DNA of 64,000 nucleotides from JANNVK01 sp031430435 (lineage in GTDB: Bacteria; Acidobacteriota; Blastocatellia; Pyrinomonadales; Pyrinomonadaceae): positions 5,410 through 69,409 of the forward strand of contig JANPBM010000041.1 of NCBI GenBank assembly GCA_031430435.1, given 5' to 3'. The position numbers and the translations under genes are program-made. Of the stretch, positions 18,048-26,575 are shown in pieces; the first letter of the stretch is position 1; every line of letters begins with the position of its first letter. Under the pieces are notes generated by a model. That model searched no databases. It worked only from the letters and a program-made list of their open reading frames with translations, and had not been told where the DNA came from.

Positions 18048-19037
18048 ATGATGGAAACAGTAGTATTTACAAACGGTTGCTTTGATATTTTGCATGTCGG
18101 ACATCTCGATTTGCTGTCGCGGGCAAAAGCACTCGGCACAAAATTGATTGTCGGCATCAACAGCGATAATTCTGTGCGGCAAATTAAAGGTTCTTCGCGT
18201 CCGTTGGTCGGCGAAAAAGAGCGTGCAGAGATGCTGATTGCGCTGGAAATTGTTGACGAAGTGCGGATTTTCGATGAGCAAACGCCGCAAAAGTTAATCG
18301 AAGAAATTAAACCGGACGTGCTTGTGAAAGGCGGAGATTGGAAAATTAACGAAATTGTCGGAGCAGATTTTGTCGTCAAAAACGGCGGAAAAGTATTTTC
18401 TTTGCCACTCAAAGAAGGTTTTTCGACGACCTCAATCATTGAAAAAATGCTCGGTCGGCAATCAAGCGACGATAATCAGCCGACGGAAGGTTATTTATTT
18501 AATTCGCTGCAACAGCATCGTGAAGTTTTTGAGAAAATCGACCTTGAAGTTATTGAAAGTTGCGGTAATATAATTGTCGAAGCGTTAAAAAACGGCAATA
18601 AAATTTTGCTCTGCGGAAATGGCGGAAGTGCGGGCGATGCCCAACATATAGCCACCGAAATTACTGGACGTTTTGAATCGGAAAGACGCGGTTTACCCGC
18701 AATTGCTTTAACCACAGATACTTCTGCGTTGACCGCAATCGCCAACGACTTCGGGTTTGAAAGAATTTTTTCACGCCAAGTTGAAGCACTCGCCAAAGAA
18801 GGCGATGTTTTAATCGGAATTACGACCAGCGGAAATTCGCCGAATATCATTGCGGCTGTCATGGAAGCCCGAAATATCGGCTGTAAAACTATCGGCTTAA
18901 CCGGCGAAAAAGGCAAGAAAATTGCCTCGTTATGTGATGCAAGCGTCTTAGTTCCTTCGGACAGAACCGCGCGAATTCAGGAAGCACATATTACCATCGG
19001 ACATTTATGGTGCGAAATGGTAGATAAAAATTTGTAG
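18048..19037 (+). CDS. HldC (heptose-1-P nucleotidyltransferase) fused to GmhA (sedoheptulose-7-P isomerase)
   Basis: 329 residues with two enzymes. Residues 1-140 are a cytidylyltransferase-fold domain: FTNGCFDILHVGH with HxGH at 16-19, then VGINSD and a GFSTTSII end. It matches the nucleotidyltransferase half of HldE. Residues 155-329 are a SIS-domain phosphoheptose isomerase: CGNGGSAGDAQHIATE, TGRFESERRGLPAIAL, ITTSGNSPN and IQEAHITIGHLWC. GmhA makes the first heptose phosphate from sedoheptulose 7-phosphate; HldC attaches the nucleotide. In E. coli the nucleotidyltransferase is fused to the kinase instead, which here is the separate next gene. ATGs at 18048 and 18051 are both possible. 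Confidence 0.9.
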   Translation: MMETVVFTNGCFDILHVGHLDLLSRAKALGTKLIVGINSDNSVRQIKGSSRPLVGEKERAEMLIALEIVDEVRIFDEQTPQKLIEEIKPDVLVKGGDWKINEIVGADFVVKNGGKVFSLPLKEGFSTTSIIEKMLGRQSSDDNQPTEGYLFNSLQQHREVFEKIDLEVIESCGNIIVEALKNGNKILLCGNGGSAGDAQHIATEITGRFESERRGLPAIALTTDTSALTAIANDFGFERIFSRQVEALAKEGDVLIGITTSGNSPNIIAAVMEARNIGCKTIGLTGEKGKKIASLCDASVLVPSDRTARIQEAHITIGHLWCEMVDKNL

Positions 19038-19970
19038 ATGTCAGTAAATTTTTCGGATGTAAAAGTATTGATTGTCGGTGATGTAATGCTCGACAGATAT
19101 TGCTGGGGAAGCGTGAACAGAATTTCGCCCGAAGCACCCGTGCCTGTCGTAAACCTTGACAGAACAGAAGTTACCCTCGGCGGTGCGGCGAATGTCGCGG
19201 CAAATGTGGTCGGACTCGGTGCCAAAGCATGGTTGGTCGGCGTAATCGGGAAAGATGCGGAAGCGGAATTATTTCCGAAAATTTTGCAGGAAAAAGGGAT
19301 TTCACACGATAATTTGGTTGAACTCGAAAATCGCCCGACAACCGTTAAAACTCGAATTGTCGCGCATAATCAACACATTGTTCGGATTGACCAAGAAACA
19401 ACCGAACAATTATCGAATGAAGCGGAAAACAAAGTTTGGAGCAAAATTATTGCAATCTTTGACCAAGCAAATATCGTTATCATTTCTGATTACGCAAAAG
19501 GTTTATTGACCGACAGCTTGATTTTACGTTTGATAACGCTGGGGGTTGAGCGAGGTAAACCGGTTTTAGTCGACCCGAAAGGTAAAGATTACGCAAAATA
19601 TCGCGGTGCAACTTTGCTGACACCGAACAAACGCGAAGCCTATCAAGCAACCGGAATCGAAGACATCGAACAAGCGGGGCAAGTTTTAATGAAAACAACA
19701 GACTTGAAAGCATTACTGATTACACAAGGCGAAAATGGGATGACATTATTTGAGAAAAACGATAAATCGTTCAAATTAAACGCTTTAGCCAGAAAAGTAT
19801 ATGACGTAACGGGGGCAGGCGACACGGTTATTGCGACATTGGCGGTGGCATTGGCAAGGGGCTTTAATCTCCGCGAAGCAGCCGGCTTGGCAAATATAGC
19901 TGCCGGTTTTGTTGTTGAAAAAGTGGGAACAACCACGATTGATATTAAAGAACTGCGAGAGGTTTTATAA
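19038..19970 (+). CDS. hldA: Heptose-7-phosphate kinase HldA (HldE N-terminal type)
   Basis: 310 residues of the PfkB/ribokinase family. RYCWGSVNRISPEAPVPVV near residue 20 and LGGAANVAANV near 50 are the HldE kinase signature. The C-terminal DVTGAGDTVIATLA near 257 contains the catalytic Asp and anion hole. It phosphorylates D-glycero-D-manno-heptose 7-phosphate at C1. The gene starts directly after the HldC-GmhA fusion, so isomerase, kinase and nucleotidyltransferase form a unit. The phosphatase GmhB and the epimerase HldD are not in the window. Kinase alone, without the nucleotidyltransferase half, explains the length. Confidence 0.9.
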   Translation: MSVNFSDVKVLIVGDVMLDRYCWGSVNRISPEAPVPVVNLDRTEVTLGGAANVAANVVGLGAKAWLVGVIGKDAEAELFPKILQEKGISHDNLVELENRPTTVKTRIVAHNQHIVRIDQETTEQLSNEAENKVWSKIIAIFDQANIVIISDYAKGLLTDSLILRLITLGVERGKPVLVDPKGKDYAKYRGATLLTPNKREAYQATGIEDIEQAGQVLMKTTDLKALLITQGENGMTLFEKNDKSFKLNALARKVYDVTGAGDTVIATLAVALARGFNLREAAGLANIAAGFVVEKVGTTTIDIKELREVL

Positions 19971-19971
19971 A

Positions 19972-21048
19972 TTGGATTTCAAACGAATTTTAGTTTTTAG
20001 AATCGGACACCTCGGTGATACTTTAGTTTCACTCCCTGCTTTTTGGGCAGTCAAAAATGCCTATCCGAACGCACACCTGACGCTGCTCTCGAATGTTGAC
20101 GCAAATAATCCCAAATATGTTTCAGCCAGAAGCGTGTTACCCGAAACAGGTCTGTTCGATGATTGGTTGACCTATCGGTTCAGCCCGAATAAACTGCAAT
20201 CTGTCCGTTATTTTACGCAATTATTGTTAAAGTTAAAGGTTAATAAATATGATGCAGTTGTTTATCTTATGACTCGTAATCGGTTGAAAACACAGATTAT
20301 ACGAGATATAAAATTTTTTCGACTAGCCGGCATAAATCAAATTTACGGAACAGAGTACTTAAAAGCAAATTTGCTCGATAAAAATGCTCAAAGACCTTTA
20401 CCGAACACAGAACCCGAGTCGGAGTTTTTGCTGAAATGTTTGACCGAGAAAAATTTTTTGAAAGCCGACGGTCTGAAATCAGAACCTGAAATGAAGTTGT
20501 CGGAAAGCGAAGTTTTCTTTGCCGATAAATGGATAACAGAAAACTGCGACGTATCCAAAACCTTTGTTGCCGTGGCGCCTGCCAGCAAGTGGGAATCAAA
20601 AGTGTGGGCAGAAGAAAGTTATGCCGAAGTTGTAAAACGACTGATAGAAGAAAAAGACGTTTTCCCGATAGTTTTCGGCGGAAAAGAAGAGCGTGAAACA
20701 GGTGAAAGACTAATTAAATACTGGGGAATCGGTGCAAATGCAGCCGGTGAATTGAATATCCGCCAAGCGGCATCTGCTTTGCAAACGTGCAAAATGTATC
20801 TCGGAAACGACACGGGAACAATGCACTTAGCGGCATCGGTCGGGACAAAATGTGTGGCAATTTTTGCCGCAATCGATTACCCGAATCGTTGGAAACCGTT
20901 TGGAAACGGACATAAAATTTTTCGTGAGGCAGTCGAATGTGAAGGTTGTTACGCAGAAATTTGTTTTAATAATCATAAATGTTTGGATTTGATTTCAACC
21001 GAAAATGTCTATAATTCTTGTATAAAACTTCTGAATGAAGAGTGTTAA
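19972..21048 (+). CDS. Family 9 glycosyltransferase (heptosyltransferase-like)
   Basis: 358 residues from a TTG at 19972, preceded by GAGAGG with good spacing. An earlier TTG at 19909 would overlap hldA by 62 bases and precede the conserved N-terminus DFKRILVFRIGHLGDTLVS. The C-terminal GNDTGTMHLAASVGTKCVAIF near residue 270-290 is the GT9 nucleotide-heptose site. GT9 enzymes transfer heptose from ADP- or GDP-heptose. Its place right after the heptose genes supports heptose as the donor sugar. A Cys-rich end (VECEGCYAEICF) resembles other GT9 members. Confidence 0.88.
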   Translation: MDFKRILVFRIGHLGDTLVSLPAFWAVKNAYPNAHLTLLSNVDANNPKYVSARSVLPETGLFDDWLTYRFSPNKLQSVRYFTQLLLKLKVNKYDAVVYLMTRNRLKTQIIRDIKFFRLAGINQIYGTEYLKANLLDKNAQRPLPNTEPESEFLLKCLTEKNFLKADGLKSEPEMKLSESEVFFADKWITENCDVSKTFVAVAPASKWESKVWAEESYAEVVKRLIEEKDVFPIVFGGKEERETGERLIKYWGIGANAAGELNIRQAASALQTCKMYLGNDTGTMHLAASVGTKCVAIFAAIDYPNRWKPFGNGHKIFREAVECEGCYAEICFNNHKCLDLISTENVYNSCIKLLNEEC

Positions 21049-22210
21049 ACCCAAAATTTTGGTGTTTTGTGATTATTACCTGCCCGGTTACAAAAGCGGC
21101 GGCGGTATGCGCACGATTGTCAATATGGTCGAACGGCTTCACCCCGAATTTGACTTTCGGGTTGTGACGAGAGATCACGACGGGTGCGATGATTTTGAAA
21201 GTTATAAAACTGTAAACATCAATGAATGGAATGATTTAGAGAATGCTAAAGTGTTTTTTCTACCAAAGAACCGAGTGAAAATTTCGGCTGTCAACAGACT
21301 TATTAAAGATGTTCAACCGAATGCGATTTACCTGAACAGCTATTTTTCAACCTTGGCAATTTTTGTTCTGACTTTGAAAAAAATGGGTAAAATGCCAAAT
21401 ATAGAAGTGATTTTGGCTCCGTGCGGTGAATTATCGGAAGGCTCGCTGAGTCTTAAGCGATTGAAAAAGAAAACCTTCAGAACTTTGGCAAGCGCATTCA
21501 GTATTTACTCGGACTTAATTTGGAAGGCTTCATCGGAATTTGAGGTAATTGAAATAGAGTCCGCGAAAGGGAAAGGCGGAAAAACTTTCATCGCCCCTGA
21601 TTTACCGAGTAAAGCCATACTTCCGAATTACGAACAAAATAATAAACGCCGGAAAAAAGCAGGCGAACTTCGGCTTGTTTTTATGTCGCGGGTTTCGGCT
21701 AAAAAAAACTTAATGTGGTTTCTGGAAATTTTGCTGCAAACCAAAGAGAACATTCAGTTTGATATAATAGGTCCGAATGAAGACGAAAGTTACTGGGAAA
21801 GATGTTTAGCTGTCATAAATTTGTTTCCGGACAATATAAAATGTAAATATCTCGGCTCGATTCCTAACAATATTGTGATTGAAAGTATGATTAATTACGA
21901 TTTTTTTGTTCTGCCGACTTTGAGCGAAAATTTCGGACACGTTTTTCTTGAGGCATTATCAGCCGGATGTCCTTTAATCACAACAAATAACACTCCTTGG
22001 CTGAAATTGGAAGAAAAAAACATCGGTTGGGATTTAGCTTTGGAAAACCGGAATGAGTGGCATAATATACTAAAAAAATGTGTTGCAATGGATAACACGG
22101 AGTACCAAAATATGTCTGTTGCTTCGCGTAAGTTCGCAGTAGATTTTTTAGCCGATAAAGATATTGAAGAGGCAACTCGAAAAGTTCTTAACTATACGAT
22201 AAAGCAATAA
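21035..22210 (+). CDS. Family 4 glycosyltransferase
   Basis: 391 residues. The N-terminal LVFCDYYLPGYKSGGGMRTIVNM is the acceptor-domain glycine-rich loop of GT4 enzymes. LVFMSRVSAKKNLMWFLE near residue 210-225 starts the donor domain. PTLSENFGHVFLEALSAGCPLI near 292-315 carries the E-x7-E motif. The ATG overlaps the heptosyltransferase gene by 14 bases. Donor sugar unknown. A 74-base gap separates it from the FucNAc genes, so a new transcript could start there. Confidence 0.86.
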   Translation: MKSVKPKILVFCDYYLPGYKSGGGMRTIVNMVERLHPEFDFRVVTRDHDGCDDFESYKTVNINEWNDLENAKVFFLPKNRVKISAVNRLIKDVQPNAIYLNSYFSTLAIFVLTLKKMGKMPNIEVILAPCGELSEGSLSLKRLKKKTFRTLASAFSIYSDLIWKASSEFEVIEIESAKGKGGKTFIAPDLPSKAILPNYEQNNKRRKKAGELRLVFMSRVSAKKNLMWFLEILLQTKENIQFDIIGPNEDESYWERCLAVINLFPDNIKCKYLGSIPNNIVIESMINYDFFVLPTLSENFGHVFLEALSAGCPLITTNNTPWLKLEEKNIGWDLALENRNEWHNILKKCVAMDNTEYQNMSVASRKFAVDFLADKDIEEATRKVLNYTIKQ

Positions 22211-22284
22211 TTTACGCTCAATTACTTAATTCATAGCTTTATCTGTCGGAATGCAGACGTTTGACGTGTTACATTAACTTTTTT

Positions 22285-23166
22285 ATGATGAAATTGCTGA
22301 TTTTAGGTGGAAACGGAATGCTTGGACACAAACTTGTCCAAGTTCTTCAAGGTAAATTCGATGTTTGGACAACCTTACGCGAAGATTTCGACAGGTATGA
22401 AAAATTCGGCATATTTGAGCGTGAAAAAACAGTCTGCGGAGTTGATGCGGAAAAGTTTGAAACCGTGAAAAACGCGATAGAATTTAGCAAACCCGATGCG
22501 ATAATTAACGCAATCGGTGTAATTAAACAGCTTCCGAGTTCAAAAGATGTGGTTAAAACGCTGACAATCAATTCGATTTTTCCGCATCTTGTCGCTGAAA
22601 CTGCACAAAAAGTGAACGCTAAATTTATTGAAATAAGCACGGATTGCGTTTTTAGCGGAAAAAAAGGTGATTACACAGAATCGGATTTGCCAGATGCTTA
22701 CGATCTATACGGAAAAAGCAAAAACTTAGGCGAAGTTACAAGCGAAAATAGTCTGACATTGCGTACTTCGATAATCGGACGCGAACTTTTAACGGCAAAC
22801 AGTTTGGTTGATTGGTTTCTATCTAATCGCGGAAAGTCTGTAAAAGGCTATAAAAACGCAATTTACAGCGGTTTTCCGACTATTGTTTTGGCGGAAATTA
22901 TCGCCGATTTGCTTGTAAATCACCCGAAATTGAGCGGACTTTATCACGTTTCAAGCAAACCGATCAATAAGTATGATTTACTTTGCTTAATCCGCGATGC
23001 TTACAATGCGGATATTGAAATCGAACCGTTTGAAGATTTTTCAACCGATAAAAGTCTTAATTCCGATAAATTTCGACAAGAAACAAATTTTTTGCCAAAA
23101 ACTTGGCAAGAAATGATTGCACAAATGGCGAACGATAAAACGCCTTATGACGAATGGAAAAAATGA
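22285..23166 (+). CDS. fnlB: RmlD/FnlB-like sugar-nucleotide reductase
   Basis: 293 residues from the ATG at 22285; a TTG at 22261 would add eight residues before the Rossmann strand. LLILGGNGMLGHKLV is the NAD(P) site, ISTDCVFSG and DLYGKSKNLGE (Tyr-x3-Lys) give the catalytic residues, and LRTSIIGREL follows. It resembles the reductase half of CapF/FnlB. In Staphylococcus aureus CapF a C-terminal cupin domain is also present; it is absent here. With fnlA and fnlC directly downstream it most likely reduces the 4-keto intermediate on the way to UDP-L-FucNAc. The specific step is inferred from the gene trio. Confidence 0.75.
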   Translation: MMKLLILGGNGMLGHKLVQVLQGKFDVWTTLREDFDRYEKFGIFEREKTVCGVDAEKFETVKNAIEFSKPDAIINAIGVIKQLPSSKDVVKTLTINSIFPHLVAETAQKVNAKFIEISTDCVFSGKKGDYTESDLPDAYDLYGKSKNLGEVTSENSLTLRTSIIGRELLTANSLVDWFLSNRGKSVKGYKNAIYSGFPTIVLAEIIADLLVNHPKLSGLYHVSSKPINKYDLLCLIRDAYNADIEIEPFEDFSTDKSLNSDKFRQETNFLPKTWQEMIAQMANDKTPYDEWKK

Positions 23167-24209
23167 AAGTTTTAGAAGGAAAACGAATTTTGGTAACGGG
23201 CGGAACAGGTTCGCTCGGAAAAACTTTGGTCAAACGGCTGTTGTCGGGCGAACAAGGCGACGTTGAAAGCATCACGGTCTTTTCGCGTGACGAAGCAAAA
23301 CAGCATTTTATGCGTTTGGAATATCTGCAACGCGAAACTGCAACGGACGATGTAATCTATCAAAATTCGCGTGAAAAGTTGAATTTTCGCATCGGCGATG
23401 TGCGAGATTTTCCGTCACTTTGTGCTGCAATGCAAAATGTTGATGTCGTTTTTCACGCCGCTGCACTAAAACAAGTTCCTTCGTGCGAGTATTTTCCGTA
23501 TGAAGCGGTGCAGACAAATATCAACGGACCGCAAAATTTGGTGCGGGCAATCAAAGAAAACGGCTTAAAAATCGAAAAAGTCATCGGAATTTCGACCGAT
23601 AAAGCCTGTAAGCCGATAAATGTGATGGGAATGACCAAGGCTTTGCAGGAAAGAATTTTGCTGGAGGCGAACAGAGACTGCCAAAATACCGACTTTTTGT
23701 GCGTTCGATACGGAAATGTCATCGCTTCACGCGGTTCAATCGTGCCTTTGTTCGTTGAATTGGTGCAAAAAAATCAGCCGTTGACCGTAACTTTGCCGGA
23801 GATGACGCGGTTCTTACTCAGTTTGGATAAAGCTGTTGACACGGTTTTTGCGGCAATTAACGACGGAAAACGCGGCGAAACATTTGTTCCGAAAGTTCCT
23901 GCGGCGACAATTGTCGATCTTGCGAAGGCTTTGATGGGCGAAAAAGAACTTCCGATTGTCTTCACGGGTATTCGTCCGGGCGAAAAAGTTCACGAAATTA
24001 TGGTGTCGGAAGAAGAATGTTTCCGCACCGTTGAACGCGGCGATTATTACGCAATCGCTCCGGTTTTGCCGGAAATTCGCGGAAACGAAGAAATTATTCC
24101 CGCTTTAACGAGTGAGTATTCATCAAAAGACGATAATATTTCGGTTGATGAATTGAAAACTTTATTGAAAGACGCGAGCAAAGAAATCAAGGAATTTATG
24201 ACCAGTTAA
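23163..24209 (+). CDS. fnlA: UDP-GlcNAc 4,6-dehydratase/5-epimerase (FnlA/WbjB/CapE type)
   Basis: 348 residues from the ATG at 23163, which overlaps the previous stop (ATGA); an in-frame ATG at 23154 is the alternative. It is a short soluble CapD-like SDR: LVTGGTGSLGKTLV near residue 9-22, AAALKQVPSCEYFPYEAV near 100, and GISTDKACKPINVMGMTKA, in which the usual catalytic Tyr position of SDRs is Met, as expected for this inverting dehydratase group. IRPGEKVHEIM follows near 270. It makes the 4-keto-6-deoxy-L-arabino intermediate from UDP-GlcNAc. Confidence 0.85.
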   Translation: MKVLEGKRILVTGGTGSLGKTLVKRLLSGEQGDVESITVFSRDEAKQHFMRLEYLQRETATDDVIYQNSREKLNFRIGDVRDFPSLCAAMQNVDVVFHAAALKQVPSCEYFPYEAVQTNINGPQNLVRAIKENGLKIEKVIGISTDKACKPINVMGMTKALQERILLEANRDCQNTDFLCVRYGNVIASRGSIVPLFVELVQKNQPLTVTLPEMTRFLLSLDKAVDTVFAAINDGKRGETFVPKVPAATIVDLAKALMGEKELPIVFTGIRPGEKVHEIMVSEEECFRTVERGDYYAIAPVLPEIRGNEEIIPALTSEYSSKDDNISVDELKTLLKDASKEIKEFMTS

Positions 24210-24230
24210 GTTACTGTGTAAAAGATTATT

Positions 24231-25331
24231 ATGAAAATAATGACGATGTTTGGAACTCGACCGGAAATTATCCGTCTGAGTTTGGTAATGAAAATTTTAG
24301 ATCAGCATTGCGAACATATTACCGTTCACACGGGACAAAATTATCACGAAAGTTTGAGCGATATTTTTTTGAAAGAGCTTGAAGTTCGTCAGCCGAACGA
24401 GCATTTCGGCATTGTTTCCAAAGGAATCGGCGACCAAATCGGACAAATTATTGCCAAAACCGATGAAGTTTTAACTAAATATCAGCCCGATAAACTTTTG
24501 CTTTTGGGCGATACAAATTCGGCATTATCGGCTATTGTCGCGGCACGCAAAGGAATTCCGGTTCTGCACATGGAAGCGGGAAATCGCTGTTACGATAACC
24601 GCGTTCCCGAAGAAGTGAATCGCCGAATCATCGATCACTCAAGCGAAATTTTGATGCCATACACCAAACGAAGCAAAGAAAATTTGGTGCGTGAAGGAAT
24701 TGAACGTGAACGGATTTTTGTTACGGGAAACCCGATTAAGGAAGTGTTGGATAATTTTGAGCGACAAATCGACGCAAGTGATTCTTTGAAAAGATTTGAT
24801 GTAAAGCCGTACGATTATTTTCTGGTAACGCTTCATCGGGCGGAAAATGTTGATTTGCCCGAACGTTTCGCCGAAATTTTACGCGGTCTTTCAGCGGTTG
24901 TCGAGAAATTTCAAAAAACGATGCTCGTTTCGGTTCACCCGCGAACGGCGGCAAAACTTTCGGAATTTGGTCTGAAGCCCGACAATGAAAACGTAAAATT
25001 ATTGGAACCGCTCGGCTTTTTCGATTTCGTTAAACTCGAAAAAAATGCACTTGCAGTTTTAACCGACAGCGGAACAGTTCAAGAAGAATGTTGTATTTTC
25101 GGCATTCCGAACGTGACGATTCGCGATGTCACCGAACGTCCGGAAACAATCGAATGCGGCAGTAATATCTTGAGCGGCGCGTCAACCAAATCAATTTTAA
25201 GTGCGGTCGAAATGGCTCTTGCGTCGCCGACAAATTGGATTCCGCCGAAAGAATATATGGCGGAAAATGTTGCTCAAGTCGTCGGTAAAATCGTGCTTGG
25301 CTATTCAAGCATCCGCAAACATACATCATAA
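24231..25331 (+). CDS. fnlC: UDP-sugar 2-epimerase (FnlC/WbjD/CapG type)
   Basis: 366 residues of the UDP-GlcNAc 2-epimerase (WecB) family: FGTRPEIIRLS at residue 5, the ITVHTGQNYHESLSDIF segment, LLLLGDTNSALSA near 88, HMEAGNRCYDNRVPEEVNRR near 113-132, and TDSGTVQEECCIFGIP near 285. The GNRCYDNRVPEE form distinguishes the FucNAc-type 2-epimerases from WecB (which reads GLRTGD...). It should convert the talose-configured intermediate to UDP-L-FucNAc as the last step after FnlA and FnlB. Confidence 0.87.
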   Translation: MKIMTMFGTRPEIIRLSLVMKILDQHCEHITVHTGQNYHESLSDIFLKELEVRQPNEHFGIVSKGIGDQIGQIIAKTDEVLTKYQPDKLLLLGDTNSALSAIVAARKGIPVLHMEAGNRCYDNRVPEEVNRRIIDHSSEILMPYTKRSKENLVREGIERERIFVTGNPIKEVLDNFERQIDASDSLKRFDVKPYDYFLVTLHRAENVDLPERFAEILRGLSAVVEKFQKTMLVSVHPRTAAKLSEFGLKPDNENVKLLEPLGFFDFVKLEKNALAVLTDSGTVQEECCIFGIPNVTIRDVTERPETIECGSNILSGASTKSILSAVEMALASPTNWIPPKEYMAENVAQVVGKIVLGYSSIRKHTS

Positions 25332-25333
25332 AA

Positions 25334-26575
25334 GTGTTAAAGGACAAAGGACAAAAGGCAAAAAACTTACAAACTTTATGGGTTGTAACAGAACTTTATT
25401 ATCCCGAAATGACTTCGACGGGTTTCTATTTGACCGCGATTGCCGAAGGTTTGACTGACACTTTTGATGTCAAAGTTTTGTGCGGACAACCGAATTATTC
25501 GGCTCGCGGAGTGCGCGCAAGTTCGCATGAAGTTCATAATAATGTCGAAATTTTCCGTTGTATCGGCACTACGCTCGATAAAAATGTGATTCCTTTTCGA
25601 CTGTTGAACATGCTCACACTTTCGCTTTCGATTTTGTTTAAAGCGTTGTTCAATTTTAAAAAAGGCGACAAAGTTTTGGTAGTGACAACACCGCCGAGTT
25701 TGCCGTTCATTACAGCGTTGGCTGCACTGATAAAAAGTGCAAACTATACATTATTAATTCACGATAATTATCCCGAAATTTTAATCGCAGTTGATAAAAC
25801 GACAGAGAGTTCTATCCTTTCAAAGTCTGTAAATTACTCAAATCGTTGGCTTTATAAATTTGCCCAAAAGATTATCGTCTGTGGTCGAGACATGAAAACC
25901 TTGGTTGAACGAAAAACTTCGGGACTTGATATTCCGATAAGTTTTATCCCTAATTGGGCAGAACTCGAACAAGTCAATCCGCGACCGCGAAGCGAAAACA
26001 GACTGCTTGCCGAATTGAATTTGCAAGATAAATTCGTTTTTCTATATGCGGGAAATATGGGTTATCCGAATGATTTGGAAAGCATAATCGAGTGTGCGGA
26101 AAGGTTAAAAGATGATGAAGTTTTTCATTTTATTTTTCTCGGTGCGGGCGTAAAAAGAAAATATCTTGAAAGGGAAGTTGCGGAAAAAAGTTTGACGAAC
26201 ATCACAATTCTCGATCCGCGACCGCGAACCGAGCAAACGGAATTTCTTAACGCATGCGATGTGGCACTTGTTTCTCTGGTCAAAAAAATGCTTGGTGTTT
26301 CGATGCCGAGCCGAACGTACAATATTTTGGCTGTCGGCAAACCGATTTTAGCTTTGACCGAAGAAGATTCGGAAGTCGCGAAGGTTATCAACGAAGATAA
26401 AGTCGGTTGGTTTGTGTCGCCGAATGAACCTGAAAAACTACTTGAAATGATTAAGCAAATTTACGCCGAACGCGAAAATCTAACGGAGATGAGCAAACGC
26501 GCAAGGGAAGCGGCGTTGAAAAAATACTCGCTTGCAACTGCGGTTTCGGCATACCGTCGGGAATTAACAAAATGA
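25334..26575 (+). CDS. wbuB: Family 4 glycosyltransferase, WbuB-like (L-FucNAc transferase candidate)
   Basis: 413 residues from a GTG at 25334, two bases after the fnlC stop. The GT4 motifs are VVTELYYPEMTSTGFYLTAI near residue 16-35, TTPPSLPFITALAAL, FLYAGNMGYPNDLESII near 238-254 and SMPSRTYNILAVGKPI near 325. It is typical of the WbuB group found next to fnlABC in E. coli O26-type clusters. The first 12 codons are encoded by a 7-bp repeat array (25339-25366), so the N-terminus may be variable and the true start is uncertain. Confidence 0.83.
   Translation: MLKDKGQKAKNLQTLWVVTELYYPEMTSTGFYLTAIAEGLTDTFDVKVLCGQPNYSARGVRASSHEVHNNVEIFRCIGTTLDKNVIPFRLLNMLTLSLSILFKALFNFKKGDKVLVVTTPPSLPFITALAALIKSANYTLLIHDNYPEILIAVDKTTESSILSKSVNYSNRWLYKFAQKIIVCGRDMKTLVERKTSGLDIPISFIPNWAELEQVNPRPRSENRLLAELNLQDKFVFLYAGNMGYPNDLESIIECAERLKDDEVFHFIFLGAGVKRKYLEREVAEKSLTNITILDPRPRTEQTEFLNACDVALVSLVKKMLGVSMPSRTYNILAVGKPILALTEEDSEVAKVINEDKVGWFVSPNEPEKLLEMIKQIYAERENLTEMSKRAREAALKKYSLATAVSAYRRELTK
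25339..25366 (+). repeat. Heptamer array at the start of the wbuB-like gene
   Basis: Four 7-bp units in tandem: AAAGGAC, AAAGGAC, AAAAGGC, AAAAAAC. The array encodes the Lys-rich N-terminus that follows the GTG start. Confidence 0.7.
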
